Shown here: positions 17,561 to 26,280 of the stretch, in pieces
Layout: every line of letters starts with the position of its first letter
Position numbering within the stretch: position 1 is the stretch's first letter
DNA from: Bacteroidetes bacterium UBA2475
GTDB taxonomy: Bacteria; Bacteroidota; Bacteroidia; B-17B0; Aurantibacillaceae
Length of the DNA stretch: 64,000 bases
Assembly: GCA_002342065.1 (NCBI GenBank)
Contig: DDPF01000012.1
Location: forward strand, 1-64,000
Reading direction: 5' to 3'
The notes under the pieces: model-generated
The model's database searches: none
What the model was told of the DNA's origin: nothing
The model's input: only the letters and a program-made list of their open reading frames with translations
Program-made: the position numbers and the translations under genes

Positions 17561-19837
17561 ATGAAAAAACTAATTATTGGTTTAACTATAATTATATCAA
17601 TTAACGCAAACTCACAAGAAAAAATGGAAAGCAAAGGAAAATGTCCTTTTGGTCATGACAGCAAACAATCGGCCAACTCTGATCAATCAGTTGTAAATAC
17701 ACACAGCAAAGTGTTTACTAACAAAGACTGGTGGCCAAATCAGTTAGATCTAAGCCTGCTTAGAAAAAACTCTAACCTGTCTGATCCTATGAATCCAGAT
17801 TTTGATTATGTTAAAGCATTTCAGATACTAGATTATCAAGCATTGAAAAAGGATCTAAAAGAATTAATGACTCAGTCTCAAGATTGGTGGCCAGCCGATT
17901 TTGGCAATTATGCAGGGTTATTTATTCGCATGGCCTGGCATAGTGCCGGCACTTACAGATCGGGTGATGGGCGCGGAGGTTCCAGAGCAGGCCAACAACG
18001 TTTTGCTCCACTAAACAGTTGGCCAGACAATGCTAACTTGGATAAAGCAAGAAGATTATTGTGGCCAATTAAACAAAAATATGGTAACAAAATTTCATGG
18101 GCAGATCTAATGATCTTAACCGGCAATGTAGCTTTAGAAACAACTGGATTTAAAACATTTGGATTTGCAGGAGGAAGAAAAGACGTTTGGGAACCCGAAT
18201 CAAATGTATACTGGGGTTCTGAAACTAAGTGGTTAGATGACAAACGCTATACCGGCGACAGAAAATTAGAAAATCCCTTAGCGGCAGTTCAAATGGGATT
18301 GATCTATGTAAATCCTGAAGGCCCTAAAGGAAATCCTGATCCGGTTTTGGCCGCTAAAGACATTCGTGAAACTTTTGGAAGAATGGGTATGAATGATGAA
18401 GAAACAGTTGCTTTAATTGCCGGTGGACATACCTTAGGCAAAACGCATGGTGCAGCAGATACAAAAAACGTTGGCGTTGATCCTGAAGGAGCCGGTATTG
18501 AAGAGCAAGGTTTGGGATGGAAAAGTAACTACAATTCCGGTAAAGGAAAAGATGCAATTACTTCGGGATTAGAAGTAACCTGGACACCTACTCCGAGTCT
18601 ATGGAACCAAAGTTATTTTAAGATTCTTTTTAAATATGAATGGGAATTAACTAAAAGTCCTGCAGGCGCACATCAGTGGGTTGCTAAAACAGATGATTTA
18701 ATTATTCCTGATGCATTTGATAAAAACAAAAACCATAAGCCAACTATGTTAACTACCGATCTGTCATTACGCTTTGATCCTGCTTATGAAAAAATATCCA
18801 AAAAATTTATGGAAGATCCGGAAGCATTTAACGATGCTTTTGCAAGAGCCTGGTTTAAATTAACGCATCGCGATATGGGTCCAAAAACTACGTACTTAGG
18901 ACCAGAAGCTCCAAAAGAAGATTTAATTTGGCAAGACCCCATTCCTACAGTTAATCACAAATTAGTTGGTGATGTTGAAATTAAAAAATTAAAAACGAGT
19001 ATATTGAATTCGGGATTATCTATAAGTGAAATGGTGAGTACTGCATGGGCCTCCGCTTCAACATACAGAGATTCTGATAGAAGGGGTGGTGCTAATGGAG
19101 CAAGAATTCGTTTAGAACCGCAAAAAAATTGGGAAGTAAACAATCCTGTGCAATTAAATAAAGTTTTAACAGCTTTAGAAAAAATTCAAAAGGAGTTTAA
19201 CGATAATTCTAAGGCTATAAAAATTTCTTTGGCGGACTTAATTGTTTTAGCAGGAAATGTTGGTATTGAACAAGCAGCAAAAAATGCCGGATATAACATA
19301 CAAGTGCCATTAACACCAGGACGCATGGATGCTTCGCAAGCACAAACAGACATAGTTTCATTTAATCTTTTGGAGCCGCAAGCAGACGGTTTTAGAAATT
19401 ATTTAAAAACACAATATACCGTTCCAACAGAAGCATTATTAATTGATAAAGCACAATTACTTAAATTGACAGCACCTGAAATGACTGTTTTACTAGGCGG
19501 TATGCGTGCATTACAAGCAAATTATGATAGTTCGAAGTACGGAATATTTACGGATACAAAAGATAAATTGACCAATGAATTCTTTGTGAAACTTTTAGAA
19601 ACGGGAACAGTATGGAAAGCTAAAGACGATAAAAAAGAAGTTTTTGAAGGCATAGATTACAAAACCAATCAAATAAAATGGACAGCTACCAGAGTAGATT
19701 TGATATTTGGTTCAAATTCAGAATTAAGAGCCATTGCTGAAGTATATGCCAGTTCAGACGCTAAAGAAAAATTTGTAACAGACTTTGTAACAGCTTGGAT
19801 AAAAGTGATGAACTCAGATCGATTTGATGTAAAGTAG
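17561..19837 (+). CDS. katG: Catalase-peroxidase KatG with export signal
   Basis: Bifunctional haem enzyme destroying hydrogen peroxide. The ATG at 17561 is chosen (758 residues); an in-frame TTG at 17525 sits in the promoter. Residues 1-19 are a Sec-type signal (KKLIIGLTIIISINANSQ), so the enzyme is probably periplasmic, unlike most KatG. The distal site is MAWHSAGTYR (Arg/Trp/His triad with the upstream IR), and the proximal haem ligand is in GGHTLGKTHG. The C-terminal non-haem duplicate (~450-758) is complete. OxyR is encoded divergently. Confidence 0.96.
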   Translation: MKKLIIGLTIIISINANSQEKMESKGKCPFGHDSKQSANSDQSVVNTHSKVFTNKDWWPNQLDLSLLRKNSNLSDPMNPDFDYVKAFQILDYQALKKDLKELMTQSQDWWPADFGNYAGLFIRMAWHSAGTYRSGDGRGGSRAGQQRFAPLNSWPDNANLDKARRLLWPIKQKYGNKISWADLMILTGNVALETTGFKTFGFAGGRKDVWEPESNVYWGSETKWLDDKRYTGDRKLENPLAAVQMGLIYVNPEGPKGNPDPVLAAKDIRETFGRMGMNDEETVALIAGGHTLGKTHGAADTKNVGVDPEGAGIEEQGLGWKSNYNSGKGKDAITSGLEVTWTPTPSLWNQSYFKILFKYEWELTKSPAGAHQWVAKTDDLIIPDAFDKNKNHKPTMLTTDLSLRFDPAYEKISKKFMEDPEAFNDAFARAWFKLTHRDMGPKTTYLGPEAPKEDLIWQDPIPTVNHKLVGDVEIKKLKTSILNSGLSISEMVSTAWASASTYRDSDRRGGANGARIRLEPQKNWEVNNPVQLNKVLTALEKIQKEFNDNSKAIKISLADLIVLAGNVGIEQAAKNAGYNIQVPLTPGRMDASQAQTDIVSFNLLEPQADGFRNYLKTQYTVPTEALLIDKAQLLKLTAPEMTVLLGGMRALQANYDSSKYGIFTDTKDKLTNEFFVKLLETGTVWKAKDDKKEVFEGIDYKTNQIKWTATRVDLIFGSNSELRAIAEVYASSDAKEKFVTDFVTAWIKVMNSDRFDVK

Positions 19838-19854
19838 AATAACTTCTCATAACA

Positions 19855-19921
19855 CCAAATACGCTCCATTTTTGCGGGTTAATGCTAAAGAGTATTAAAT
19901 AGCAAAGATGGGCGTGCTTGG
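19855..19921. repeat. Long imperfect inverted repeat after katG
   Basis: CCAAATACGCTCCATTTTTGC (19855-19875, starting 18 bases after the katG stop) pairs imperfectly with the complement of 19902-19921. The intervening bases form a second short stem (AATGCT/AGTATT). As RNA this is a ~65-base hairpin. It could terminate katG or be a member of a dispersed intergenic repeat family. No strong T-run follows. Confidence 0.5.
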
Positions 19922-20002
19922 AGAATTATCATAATTAAAAAAAGTAAAAAATATTTTTACTATCTTTCAACTGGCAAAAGATGTTGAATTAAAATAAAAA
20001 TT

Positions 20003-21082
20003 ATGAGAACAAGTATTAATTTTATGATCGTACTTCTTACGCTGACATTTATAAGTTGTAGAAATAAAGATAAAAAAGACGAAGAACCTGTTGACCCAAA
20101 TCCACCGCCAACAGTAGAAGTTGTAGAACCATACGGCTTTAACGTTTTAAAAAAATTACGTGGCATTTGGAATGGTCCGGTTAGTTCCAACACCCCACTT
20201 GGTGGTTATCCTGAATGGATAGTGGACTTCCGTCCAAATGCAGAAAATCAAATTTCCGCTAAAAATGAGTTAGATACCTTGAACGATATTTTTATGGCCT
20301 TCTTCGTTGCTAAATATAATAACCAGTATAAAGTAGCATTTCGTAATGGCGGTTCTTTTAATGCCATGAAACGTGTATCGTATTTTTTAGCGGATAGTGT
20401 TTCCGAAAATGGTGCCAATTCTTTTTATAGGTTCTCTGAAATTATTAAAGGCAAGATAAGGGCATACACTGAAGTCATTTTCAGGACAGATAGTTTATAT
20501 ATTAAATCATACACCAATAAAAATAATCAATTGCCAAGTTCTACATCACACATGACCTGGAGCGCTAAATTACAAGACACAACTTCGGCGCAGGCTGCAA
20601 TTTCCGCTCTTGCATTTCCTAAAAAAACACTTACAAAAGATTTCACTTCCAGTTTTACAAGTTTAACCGAAGCTATTTATTTTTCTACTTCAGGTCCACC
20701 GGTTGGCGACCCTTATGCTGAGAACACACAACCTTATTTAGGAAAAACTACGGCCACTTATAATTACGCTGCAACGTACACACCTGTTTCAACAAAAAAA
20801 GTTTTTTTAGTTGTTACAACACAACCATTATTTACTGGTCCTTTGTTTAACACTGCAAATTTAAAATTCAGGTCACGTTATGTTATTTTATCTGCAAGCA
20901 GCGCTAGTTTTGTTTTCAACTATATGCATCCCGGCACGTATTATTATTACGCTATGTATGATAACGATGGAAACAATGTTATAAATAGCGGCGACTGGAT
21001 AAGCACCACTAATACAACGTTTACATTAGGAGCGCTAGCAACAACAACTGTAAATACACAAATTAATTTTACCATCCCTTAG
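20003..21082 (+). CDS. Lipoprotein of unknown function
   Basis: Protein of 359 residues with a lipoprotein signal (lipobox FISC, Cys19) and an acidic/Pro-rich linker (DEEPVDPNPPP). The first half (~45-190) starts LRGIWNGPV and may form a lipocalin-like barrel; the second half ends in beta-rich sequence and a Thr-rich tail. I do not recognise a family. It is followed in the same direction by two further unknown genes with 22- and 35-base gaps, which may be co-transcribed. Confidence 0.7.
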   Translation: MRTSINFMIVLLTLTFISCRNKDKKDEEPVDPNPPPTVEVVEPYGFNVLKKLRGIWNGPVSSNTPLGGYPEWIVDFRPNAENQISAKNELDTLNDIFMAFFVAKYNNQYKVAFRNGGSFNAMKRVSYFLADSVSENGANSFYRFSEIIKGKIRAYTEVIFRTDSLYIKSYTNKNNQLPSSTSHMTWSAKLQDTTSAQAAISALAFPKKTLTKDFTSSFTSLTEAIYFSTSGPPVGDPYAENTQPYLGKTTATYNYAATYTPVSTKKVFLVVTTQPLFTGPLFNTANLKFRSRYVILSASSASFVFNYMHPGTYYYYAMYDNDGNNVINSGDWISTTNTTFTLGALATTTVNTQINFTIP

Positions 21083-21104
21083 CTCTAAACTAACATTCAT
21101 TAAA

Positions 21105-21569
21105 ATGAGAACAATGCTTCTTTTTTTTATTGGTATGTTGTTTACCATAAACTGTTCGGCTCAAAGCTGGCGGGTGAATTCTCTTATCAAAAAATTAAAC
21201 AATAACCAGTTCTCGATTGTTCATGAAGAGAAAGCAAGTTTTACAATGAAGGGAAGACCGGCTTATAAACTTATAAAAGTTGGAAAACCAGCGACTGAAA
21301 AATTAATAGCATCTTTAAGCGACACTACAAAAACAATTATGGCGCATTTGGTATTATGTCACATTTATTATAATGTAGCTACATTTGCGGGACCTAAAGT
21401 AAGTACAATAAATGATACGCATATCTCAAATTATTTTTTGGGGCAAAAAGATGGTGAAGGACTTATTATAAGCGAAACCAAAACTAATGATACCTATAAA
21501 TTATTTATTACACCGGAAAATCTTACAGCAATAAAAACTTACTGGAAAAATAAGATCTCGAAAAAATAA
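21105..21569 (+). CDS. Secreted protein of unknown function
   Basis: Protein of 154 residues with a signal peptide ending at NCSAQS (~residue 20). The mature part contains KVGKPATEKLIASLSD, which resembles one HEAT-like helical unit, and ends in a basic KNKISKK tail. No enzyme motif is visible. It lies between two other unknown genes on the same strand. Confidence 0.65.
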   Translation: MRTMLLFFIGMLFTINCSAQSWRVNSLIKKLNNNQFSIVHEEKASFTMKGRPAYKLIKVGKPATEKLIASLSDTTKTIMAHLVLCHIYYNVATFAGPKVSTINDTHISNYFLGQKDGEGLIISETKTNDTYKLFITPENLTAIKTYWKNKISKK

Positions 21570-21604
21570 AATTAAAAATGTACTTTTAATCAAACAACAT
21601 TAAA

Positions 21605-22081
21605 ATGGAAGCACTAAAAGAACTTGAATTTATAGATAAAATAGAAGATAATTTTCCGATCGAAAATTATTTGCATTGCATTAAAATAATTGATGAAGCC
21701 ATTACCATTTCTCCAAACTCAGTATTTGCTGTTATTGAAGAGATCTGTAAACATGCCGCCACCGATGTTGTTCATGAAGAAACACTTATTAATCTTTTAA
21801 AACACATCGATAAAAAATTTGAACACCCTTTACGGAAATTAATTCTTGAAACTGCTCAAAATGTTATTTTGGAAGAAGAAATTTCAATGGATGAAACCAT
21901 TGCCAATATGGAAAAGGTAAGAGAACATACTGGGCAATATTCTGCTTTAAGTGTTATTTATTTCTCTATTGAAGACGTTGATGGAAAGCTTGAAAAAATA
22001 TGGGACAGCATTACAACAGAATGGAACAACGGCGAATCTTTATTTGAAGAGGACGAGGATGACGAAGAAGACAACGACTAA
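21605..22081 (+). CDS. Acidic cytoplasmic protein of unknown function
   Basis: Protein of 158 residues with no signal. It is helical throughout and ends in a run of Glu/Asp (LFEEDEDDEEDND). I recognise no family. It converges on the TPM-domain operon, with 1 base between the stop codons. The acidic tail could bind basic partners or divalent metal (inference only). Confidence 0.6.
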   Translation: MEALKELEFIDKIEDNFPIENYLHCIKIIDEAITISPNSVFAVIEEICKHAATDVVHEETLINLLKHIDKKFEHPLRKLILETAQNVILEEEISMDETIANMEKVREHTGQYSALSVIYFSIEDVDGKLEKIWDSITTEWNNGESLFEEDEDDEEDND

Positions 22082-22082
22082 A

Positions 22083-22832
22083 CTACCACTTACCGCCTGA
22101 GCCACCACCACCGGAGCCACCGCCGCCAAAGCCGCCGAAACCTCCGCCACCAAAACTACTTCCACCGCTTGAGAATGATCGCCCACTGCCTGAATACGTG
22201 TAGCCACCGCCACCGCCTCCATTATTTTTTGAGAAAAAGAAAATGTAAATGAATGCAATTCCAGTGAGAATAAGAAGGATCGTTTTAAAGATAGAGTCAG
22301 GATCTCTTTTTCGGGTATAATCCTTTTCGTTGATCTCACCTTTTGCCAAAGCCATCAATTTGTCTGTAGCCTTATCTAAAGCAGTATAATTATCGCCATT
22401 CTTTAAATAAGGATACATTTCATCCTCGCGAATACGCTTTGTGGCTAGATCAGGAATAGCGCCCTCCAAACCATAACCAATAGCAATGAACAGATCGCGA
22501 CCATTTGCACCACCAGTTGGCTTTACTAAAATAACAATACCATTATTAGTTCCTTTTTTACCTACACCCCACTCGTTAATTATTTTGGTAGCATAATCAG
22601 CTGCTTCAAGTCCGTTAAGATCATCTACAATTACAACACAAATTTGGTTAGAAGTTTCCTGACTGAATTTCACCAGCTTGTTCTCTAAAGTTACTGCGTC
22701 TGTTGTACTTAAAAAGTCTTGAAACTCGTTTGAAAGATTATTATAAAGCTTTGGTGGATTAGGACGTTGGGCAATTTGCGCGCTAAGAAAACCAACCAGG
22801 AATAAAAATATGAAACTTAAAATTTTACGCAT
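22083..22832 (-). CDS. TPM-domain membrane protein with Gly-rich tail
   Basis: Protein of 249 residues: signal peptide (to ~SAQ, residue 20), a TPM/YgcG-like domain (~40-175), one membrane helix (FKTILLILTGIAFIYIFFFS) and a Gly/Ser-rich C-terminal tail. The TPM domain is related to Psb32/TLP18.3; some members act in repair of membrane complexes or have phosphatase-like activity. It is third in a lemA-TPM-TPM operon, starting 1 base after the preceding stop. Confidence 0.9.
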   Translation of the reverse strand: MRKILSFIFLFLVGFLSAQIAQRPNPPKLYNNLSNEFQDFLSTTDAVTLENKLVKFSQETSNQICVVIVDDLNGLEAADYATKIINEWGVGKKGTNNGIVILVKPTGGANGRDLFIAIGYGLEGAIPDLATKRIREDEMYPYLKNGDNYTALDKATDKLMALAKGEINEKDYTRKRDPDSIFKTILLILTGIAFIYIFFFSKNNGGGGGGYTYSGSGRSFSSGGSSFGGGGFGGFGGGGSGGGGSGGKW

Positions 22833-22833
22833 T

Positions 22834-23268
22834 TTAGTAAGAAATAGTATTGGTTAACTCGTCCTTATCATCACTACTTCTTGGAAAAAATTCACCAAGT
22901 TGTTCGCCACAGGTTAAAATACATTCTGCTAAAGCATCCGCTTTTTTATTCTCTTTAAATTTTGTGATAAGCTCAGCAACAACTTTTTGCCAGAACTCAT
23001 TTCCTAATTTTTGATGGATGCCTTCATCGCCAATAACAGCGATCTTCCTGCTAAATGTTGCAATGTAAATTAAAACACCATTGTGTTCTTTGGTCTCATG
23101 CATTTTTAAGTTTGTAAAAACCTTTTGTGCACGTTTTAGTTCGTTACCAAAACAAAAACTCTCTATATGCAAACGTATCTCTCCCGAAGTTTTTAATTCC
23201 GCTTGCGCAATTGCGTCTACCAACAATTGTTGTTCGCTTTGATCAAAGAAATTACAGGCGGTAGGCAT
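22834..23268 (-). CDS. TPM-domain protein
   Basis: Protein of 144 residues consisting of a single TPM domain: SEQQLLVDAIAQAELKTSGE at the start and the core GVLIYIATFSRKIAVIGD. There is no signal peptide. It lies between lemA and a membrane TPM protein; this trio is widespread in Bacteroidota and other phyla with no settled function. Its gap to lemA is 59 bases. Confidence 0.9.
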   Translation of the reverse strand: MPTACNFFDQSEQQLLVDAIAQAELKTSGEIRLHIESFCFGNELKRAQKVFTNLKMHETKEHNGVLIYIATFSRKIAVIGDEGIHQKLGNEFWQKVVAELITKFKENKKADALAECILTCGEQLGEFFPRSSDDKDELTNTISY

Positions 23269-23327
23269 TTTGGAAATTAGATTTATGATTTACTGATCCC
23301 TATTAACTATTTGCTATTTACTAGTTA

Positions 23328-23912
23328 TTAAAATTCTACTTTCGGTGCTTTTTCGGCGCCGGCTTCAGCTTCAAAATATGGCATTTGCGTCATACTCCCT
23401 GCAATTAAACTTCCGGGAAAGAACTGTATCGATTTATTGAAGTCACGCGCCATATCGTTATATTTCATACGCTCGGTAGAAATACGGTTCTCGCAACCTT
23501 CTAAAGTAACACGAAGGTCTGCAAACGCAACACTCGATTTTAAATTGGGGTAATTTTCGGTTACCATTAATAAACGAGATAAGGCCCCGCTTAACTCGCC
23601 CTGCGCAGCTTTGTATTTTTGAATATTGTTTTCGTCCAGTTTATCAGGATCGATGGTCATTTGAGTGGCTTTTGCACGTGCAGAAACTACTGCCTCTAAA
23701 GTACTTTTTTCAAAATCAGCTTCACCTTTTACGGTTGCCACAATGTTAGGCACAAGGTCTGAACGACGTTGATACTGACTCTCCACCTGCTGCCACTGTG
23801 CCTTAGCATCTTCACGCAGACCAACAAAACCGTTACGTTTATTGCACGACCATACGCCGCCAAATATTACAATTACTCCAAAAACTAAAGCAATAATTAA
23901 TCCTTTACTCAT
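23328..23912 (-). CDS. lemA: LemA family protein
   Basis: Protein of 194 residues with an N-terminal membrane anchor (~4-22) and a long helical LemA domain (QWQQVESQYQRRSDLVPNIV, MARDFNKSIQFFPGSL). LemA proteins are small envelope proteins of unknown biochemistry that co-occur with TPM-domain proteins, as here. A Cys at position 23 follows WS and could be a lipid site, but the hydrophobic segment more likely stays as an anchor. It is the first gene of the operon. Confidence 0.92.
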   Translation of the reverse strand: MSKGLIIALVFGVIVIFGGVWSCNKRNGFVGLREDAKAQWQQVESQYQRRSDLVPNIVATVKGEADFEKSTLEAVVSARAKATQMTIDPDKLDENNIQKYKAAQGELSGALSRLLMVTENYPNLKSSVAFADLRVTLEGCENRISTERMKYNDMARDFNKSIQFFPGSLIAGSMTQMPYFEAEAGAEKAPKVEF

Positions 23913-24043
23913 GATATTAAAATTTTAAGTAAAGATAATAGTAAAAGCGTTCCAAGGTCATGTTCTTTAACATAAATTCTATTTCTTTTTAAACAGGCTT
24001 TTACCCTATGTTTTCTTTATGTAAATTAGGGTTGAAATATCAT

Positions 24044-24051
24044 TAATTTTG
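24044..24051 (+). promoter_or_regulatory. -7 box giving a near-leaderless transcript
   Basis: TAATTTTG fits TAnnTTTG and ends 5 bases before the ATG at 24057. With the usual spacing the transcript would start at or next to the start codon. Confidence 0.4.
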
Positions 24052-24056
24052 ACCCT

Positions 24057-25313
24057 ATGAATAGTAAACGAAATTTTTTAAAGTCATTATTGCTTACAGC
24101 CACTTTGCCTATAACCTTAAAAGCAAAAAGACTTGCAGATGAATTACCTGCGGTTTGGACCACTGAAGAAGAGCCTGACTATTGGAAGAAGATCCGTAAC
24201 GATTATAAATTAAAACCCGATTACATTAATCTTGAGAATGGTTATTACAGCATAATGGCGCAGCCTGTAATGGAAGGTTATTTCAAAGACCTTCAACTGG
24301 TAAATATGGAAGGTTCTTATTACATGCGCACGGTTCAAATCGATAATAAACAAAAAAGCAAGGAACAACTGGCAGAACTTTTAGGTTGTAGCAGTGAGGA
24401 ATTAATTATTACACGTAACACAACCGAATCGTTAGATACCATTATTCTGGGAATTGATTGGAAAGCCGGAGATGAAGCTGTTATGGCCGAGCAGGATTAT
24501 GGCAGCATGCTGGATATGTTCAAACAACAAGCTAAACGTTATGGCATGGTGAACAAAATAATTTCTATTCCATTACATCCAAAAAGTGATGAAGAAATTG
24601 TTAGCCTCTACGAAAAAGCAATAACCCCAAAAACAAAATTGTTGATGGTTTGCCATATGATAAATATTACCGGCCACATATTACCTATAAAAAAGATCTG
24701 CGACATGGCGCACAGCAAAGGTGTTGAAGTAATGGTAGATGGCGCACACACCGTAGCACATATTGATTTTAAAATAAGCGATCTTAATTGTGATTATTTT
24801 GGCAGCAGTTTACACAAATGGTTAGGCGTACCGCTAGGAGTTGGAATATTATATGTAAAAAAAGAAAAGATAAAACAGCTTTGGCCGCTTTTTGGTGAAT
24901 TGGGATTCAAGGAAGATGATATTCGTAAACTAAATCACACCGGCACCATTTCTGTTGCTTCTGACATTGCTATAAAACATGCTATTAATTATCATAATGC
25001 TGTTGGCATTAAAAGGAAAGAAGAACGTTTGCGTTTTTTACAAAATTACTGGACAGATAAAATAAAAGATGTAAAAAAAATAAAATTAAACACACCAAAA
25101 GATCCACAGCGGAGTTGTGCTATTGCCAATGTTGGTGTGGAAGGTATTAAACCTGCCGATCTTGCAAAAATATTATTGCAAAAATATAAAATATGGACCG
25201 TTGCGATTGACAGTGCTAATGTACAAGGCGTGCGAATTACACCACAATTATTTACAACAACCGAGGAACTGGATAAATTTGTAACAGCCTTAAAAGAAAT
25301 TGCATTGGCGTAA
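24057..25313 (+). CDS. Class V aminotransferase-fold PLP enzyme, exported
   Basis: Protein of 418 residues of the aspartate aminotransferase superfamily, class V (isopenicillin-N-epimerase/selenocysteine-lyase-like). It has VDGAHTVAHIDF for the PLP-binding Asp and GSSLHKWLG with the Schiff-base Lys. The N-terminus (NSKRNFLKSLLLTATLPITLKA) resembles a Tat signal with Lys-Arg in place of Arg-Arg, so it may act outside the cytoplasm. The substrate is not predictable. It is a single gene, divergent from lemA. Confidence 0.85.
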   Translation: MNSKRNFLKSLLLTATLPITLKAKRLADELPAVWTTEEEPDYWKKIRNDYKLKPDYINLENGYYSIMAQPVMEGYFKDLQLVNMEGSYYMRTVQIDNKQKSKEQLAELLGCSSEELIITRNTTESLDTIILGIDWKAGDEAVMAEQDYGSMLDMFKQQAKRYGMVNKIISIPLHPKSDEEIVSLYEKAITPKTKLLMVCHMINITGHILPIKKICDMAHSKGVEVMVDGAHTVAHIDFKISDLNCDYFGSSLHKWLGVPLGVGILYVKKEKIKQLWPLFGELGFKEDDIRKLNHTGTISVASDIAIKHAINYHNAVGIKRKEERLRFLQNYWTDKIKDVKKIKLNTPKDPQRSCAIANVGVEGIKPADLAKILLQKYKIWTVAIDSANVQGVRITPQLFTTTEELDKFVTALKEIALA

Positions 25314-25544
25314 TGTTGCACTTATTAACCGTTCATAGGTTCATAACTAATCCATCCTAAAAACGAACCTTTTAAAATTACCAACGTACAAAAAGGTAAC
25401 TAAACACAAACATACCCGATACCCTTCTCTATAGAAAGAATAGAAAGGGCTGGTAAGAAAAGGAAATATCCTGCCACCCGTTTTATTTACAAATTTAAAT
25501 CTTATTAAAAATGAAAAAATTTACACACGTAAAACAAACTCGCT

Positions 25545-26168
25545 ATGAAAACAAATCTCTATCTCCCAACATTGTTGGCAGTTATCATTCAGGTAATGGT
25601 ACACGGCCAAACACCCGACAACCAAATTACTCAGGTTAGAAAAACACTGATAAGCACAGAAAGTTCTATTGTGAATGTTACATACACAATGAAATCAACT
25701 GCCTTAGAGTTATCCAACCTTTTAAAACAAGCCAAAGAACTAAACACCACCATGCAGTCTTTTAAAAGTGCTGCAAAGACCAAAAAGGGTGATGAAAAAA
25801 AAGAGCTCACCATAGAGGCCCTTTTCTTCGAAAAACAATTTGTGCTCAAGCAAATTGAGATCTCAGAATTATTAGCAAAAGACACCTACCAAAAACTGTA
25901 TCAAAACAGAAATTATATTGGCCTGTTGCTTAAGACCATAAAAGACGACGAATACACCAGCAACTTAGCAACCAATCTAAATGCAGAAGCTGAAAAATAT
26001 ATAAGAATGGCAAAAGAAATGCGTGAAGAAGCTTATGCACAGGCAACCTTTGTTGCTAAATTAGGCAACATGACAAATGCTGAGGATGAAGAGGTACTTG
26101 CCTTAAACAAACAACAACAGGTGTTTGATATTATTGAAAGGGTAAACCCGAAAGTAACGGTAAGATAA
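25545..26168 (+). CDS. Secreted coiled-coil protein of unknown function
   Basis: Protein of 207 residues with a signal peptide ending near MVHGQ (residue 22). The mature part is almost entirely alpha-helical with heptad-like spacing (TESSIVNVTYTMKSTALELSNLL, FEKQFVLKQIEISELLAK). No catalytic motif is visible, and no family is recognised. The 231-base gap upstream shows only AT-rich sequence, with an overlapping out-of-frame ATG at 25511 that is probably not used. Confidence 0.65.
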   Translation: MKTNLYLPTLLAVIIQVMVHGQTPDNQITQVRKTLISTESSIVNVTYTMKSTALELSNLLKQAKELNTTMQSFKSAAKTKKGDEKKELTIEALFFEKQFVLKQIEISELLAKDTYQKLYQNRNYIGLLLKTIKDDEYTSNLATNLNAEAEKYIRMAKEMREEAYAQATFVAKLGNMTNAEDEEVLALNKQQQVFDIIERVNPKVTVR

Positions 26169-26180
26169 TTTTAATCGATA

Positions 26181-26260
26181 GAACACAGATGATACGGATT
26201 TAACGGCTTGACACAGATAAAAATCAGTGAAAATCGGCAAGATCAGTGTCATCTGCGTTC
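26181..26260. repeat. Dispersed palindromic intergenic repeat, CACAGATGA type
   Basis: GAACACAGATGA (26181-26192) is inverted as TCATCTGCGTTC (26249-26260). Between them are ATC/GAT-rich sub-repeats. I recall this pattern as a common intergenic element in Bacteroidota genomes. It fills the gap between convergent genes. Confidence 0.6.
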
Positions 26261-26280
26261 CATCACCCTATAGTTAAGTA

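Noticed and set aside
25511..25639. 42-codon ORF beginning MKKFTHVKQTRYENK
   Set aside because: It overlaps the signal-peptide gene at 25545 in another frame and has no protein-like hydrophobic or domain pattern.
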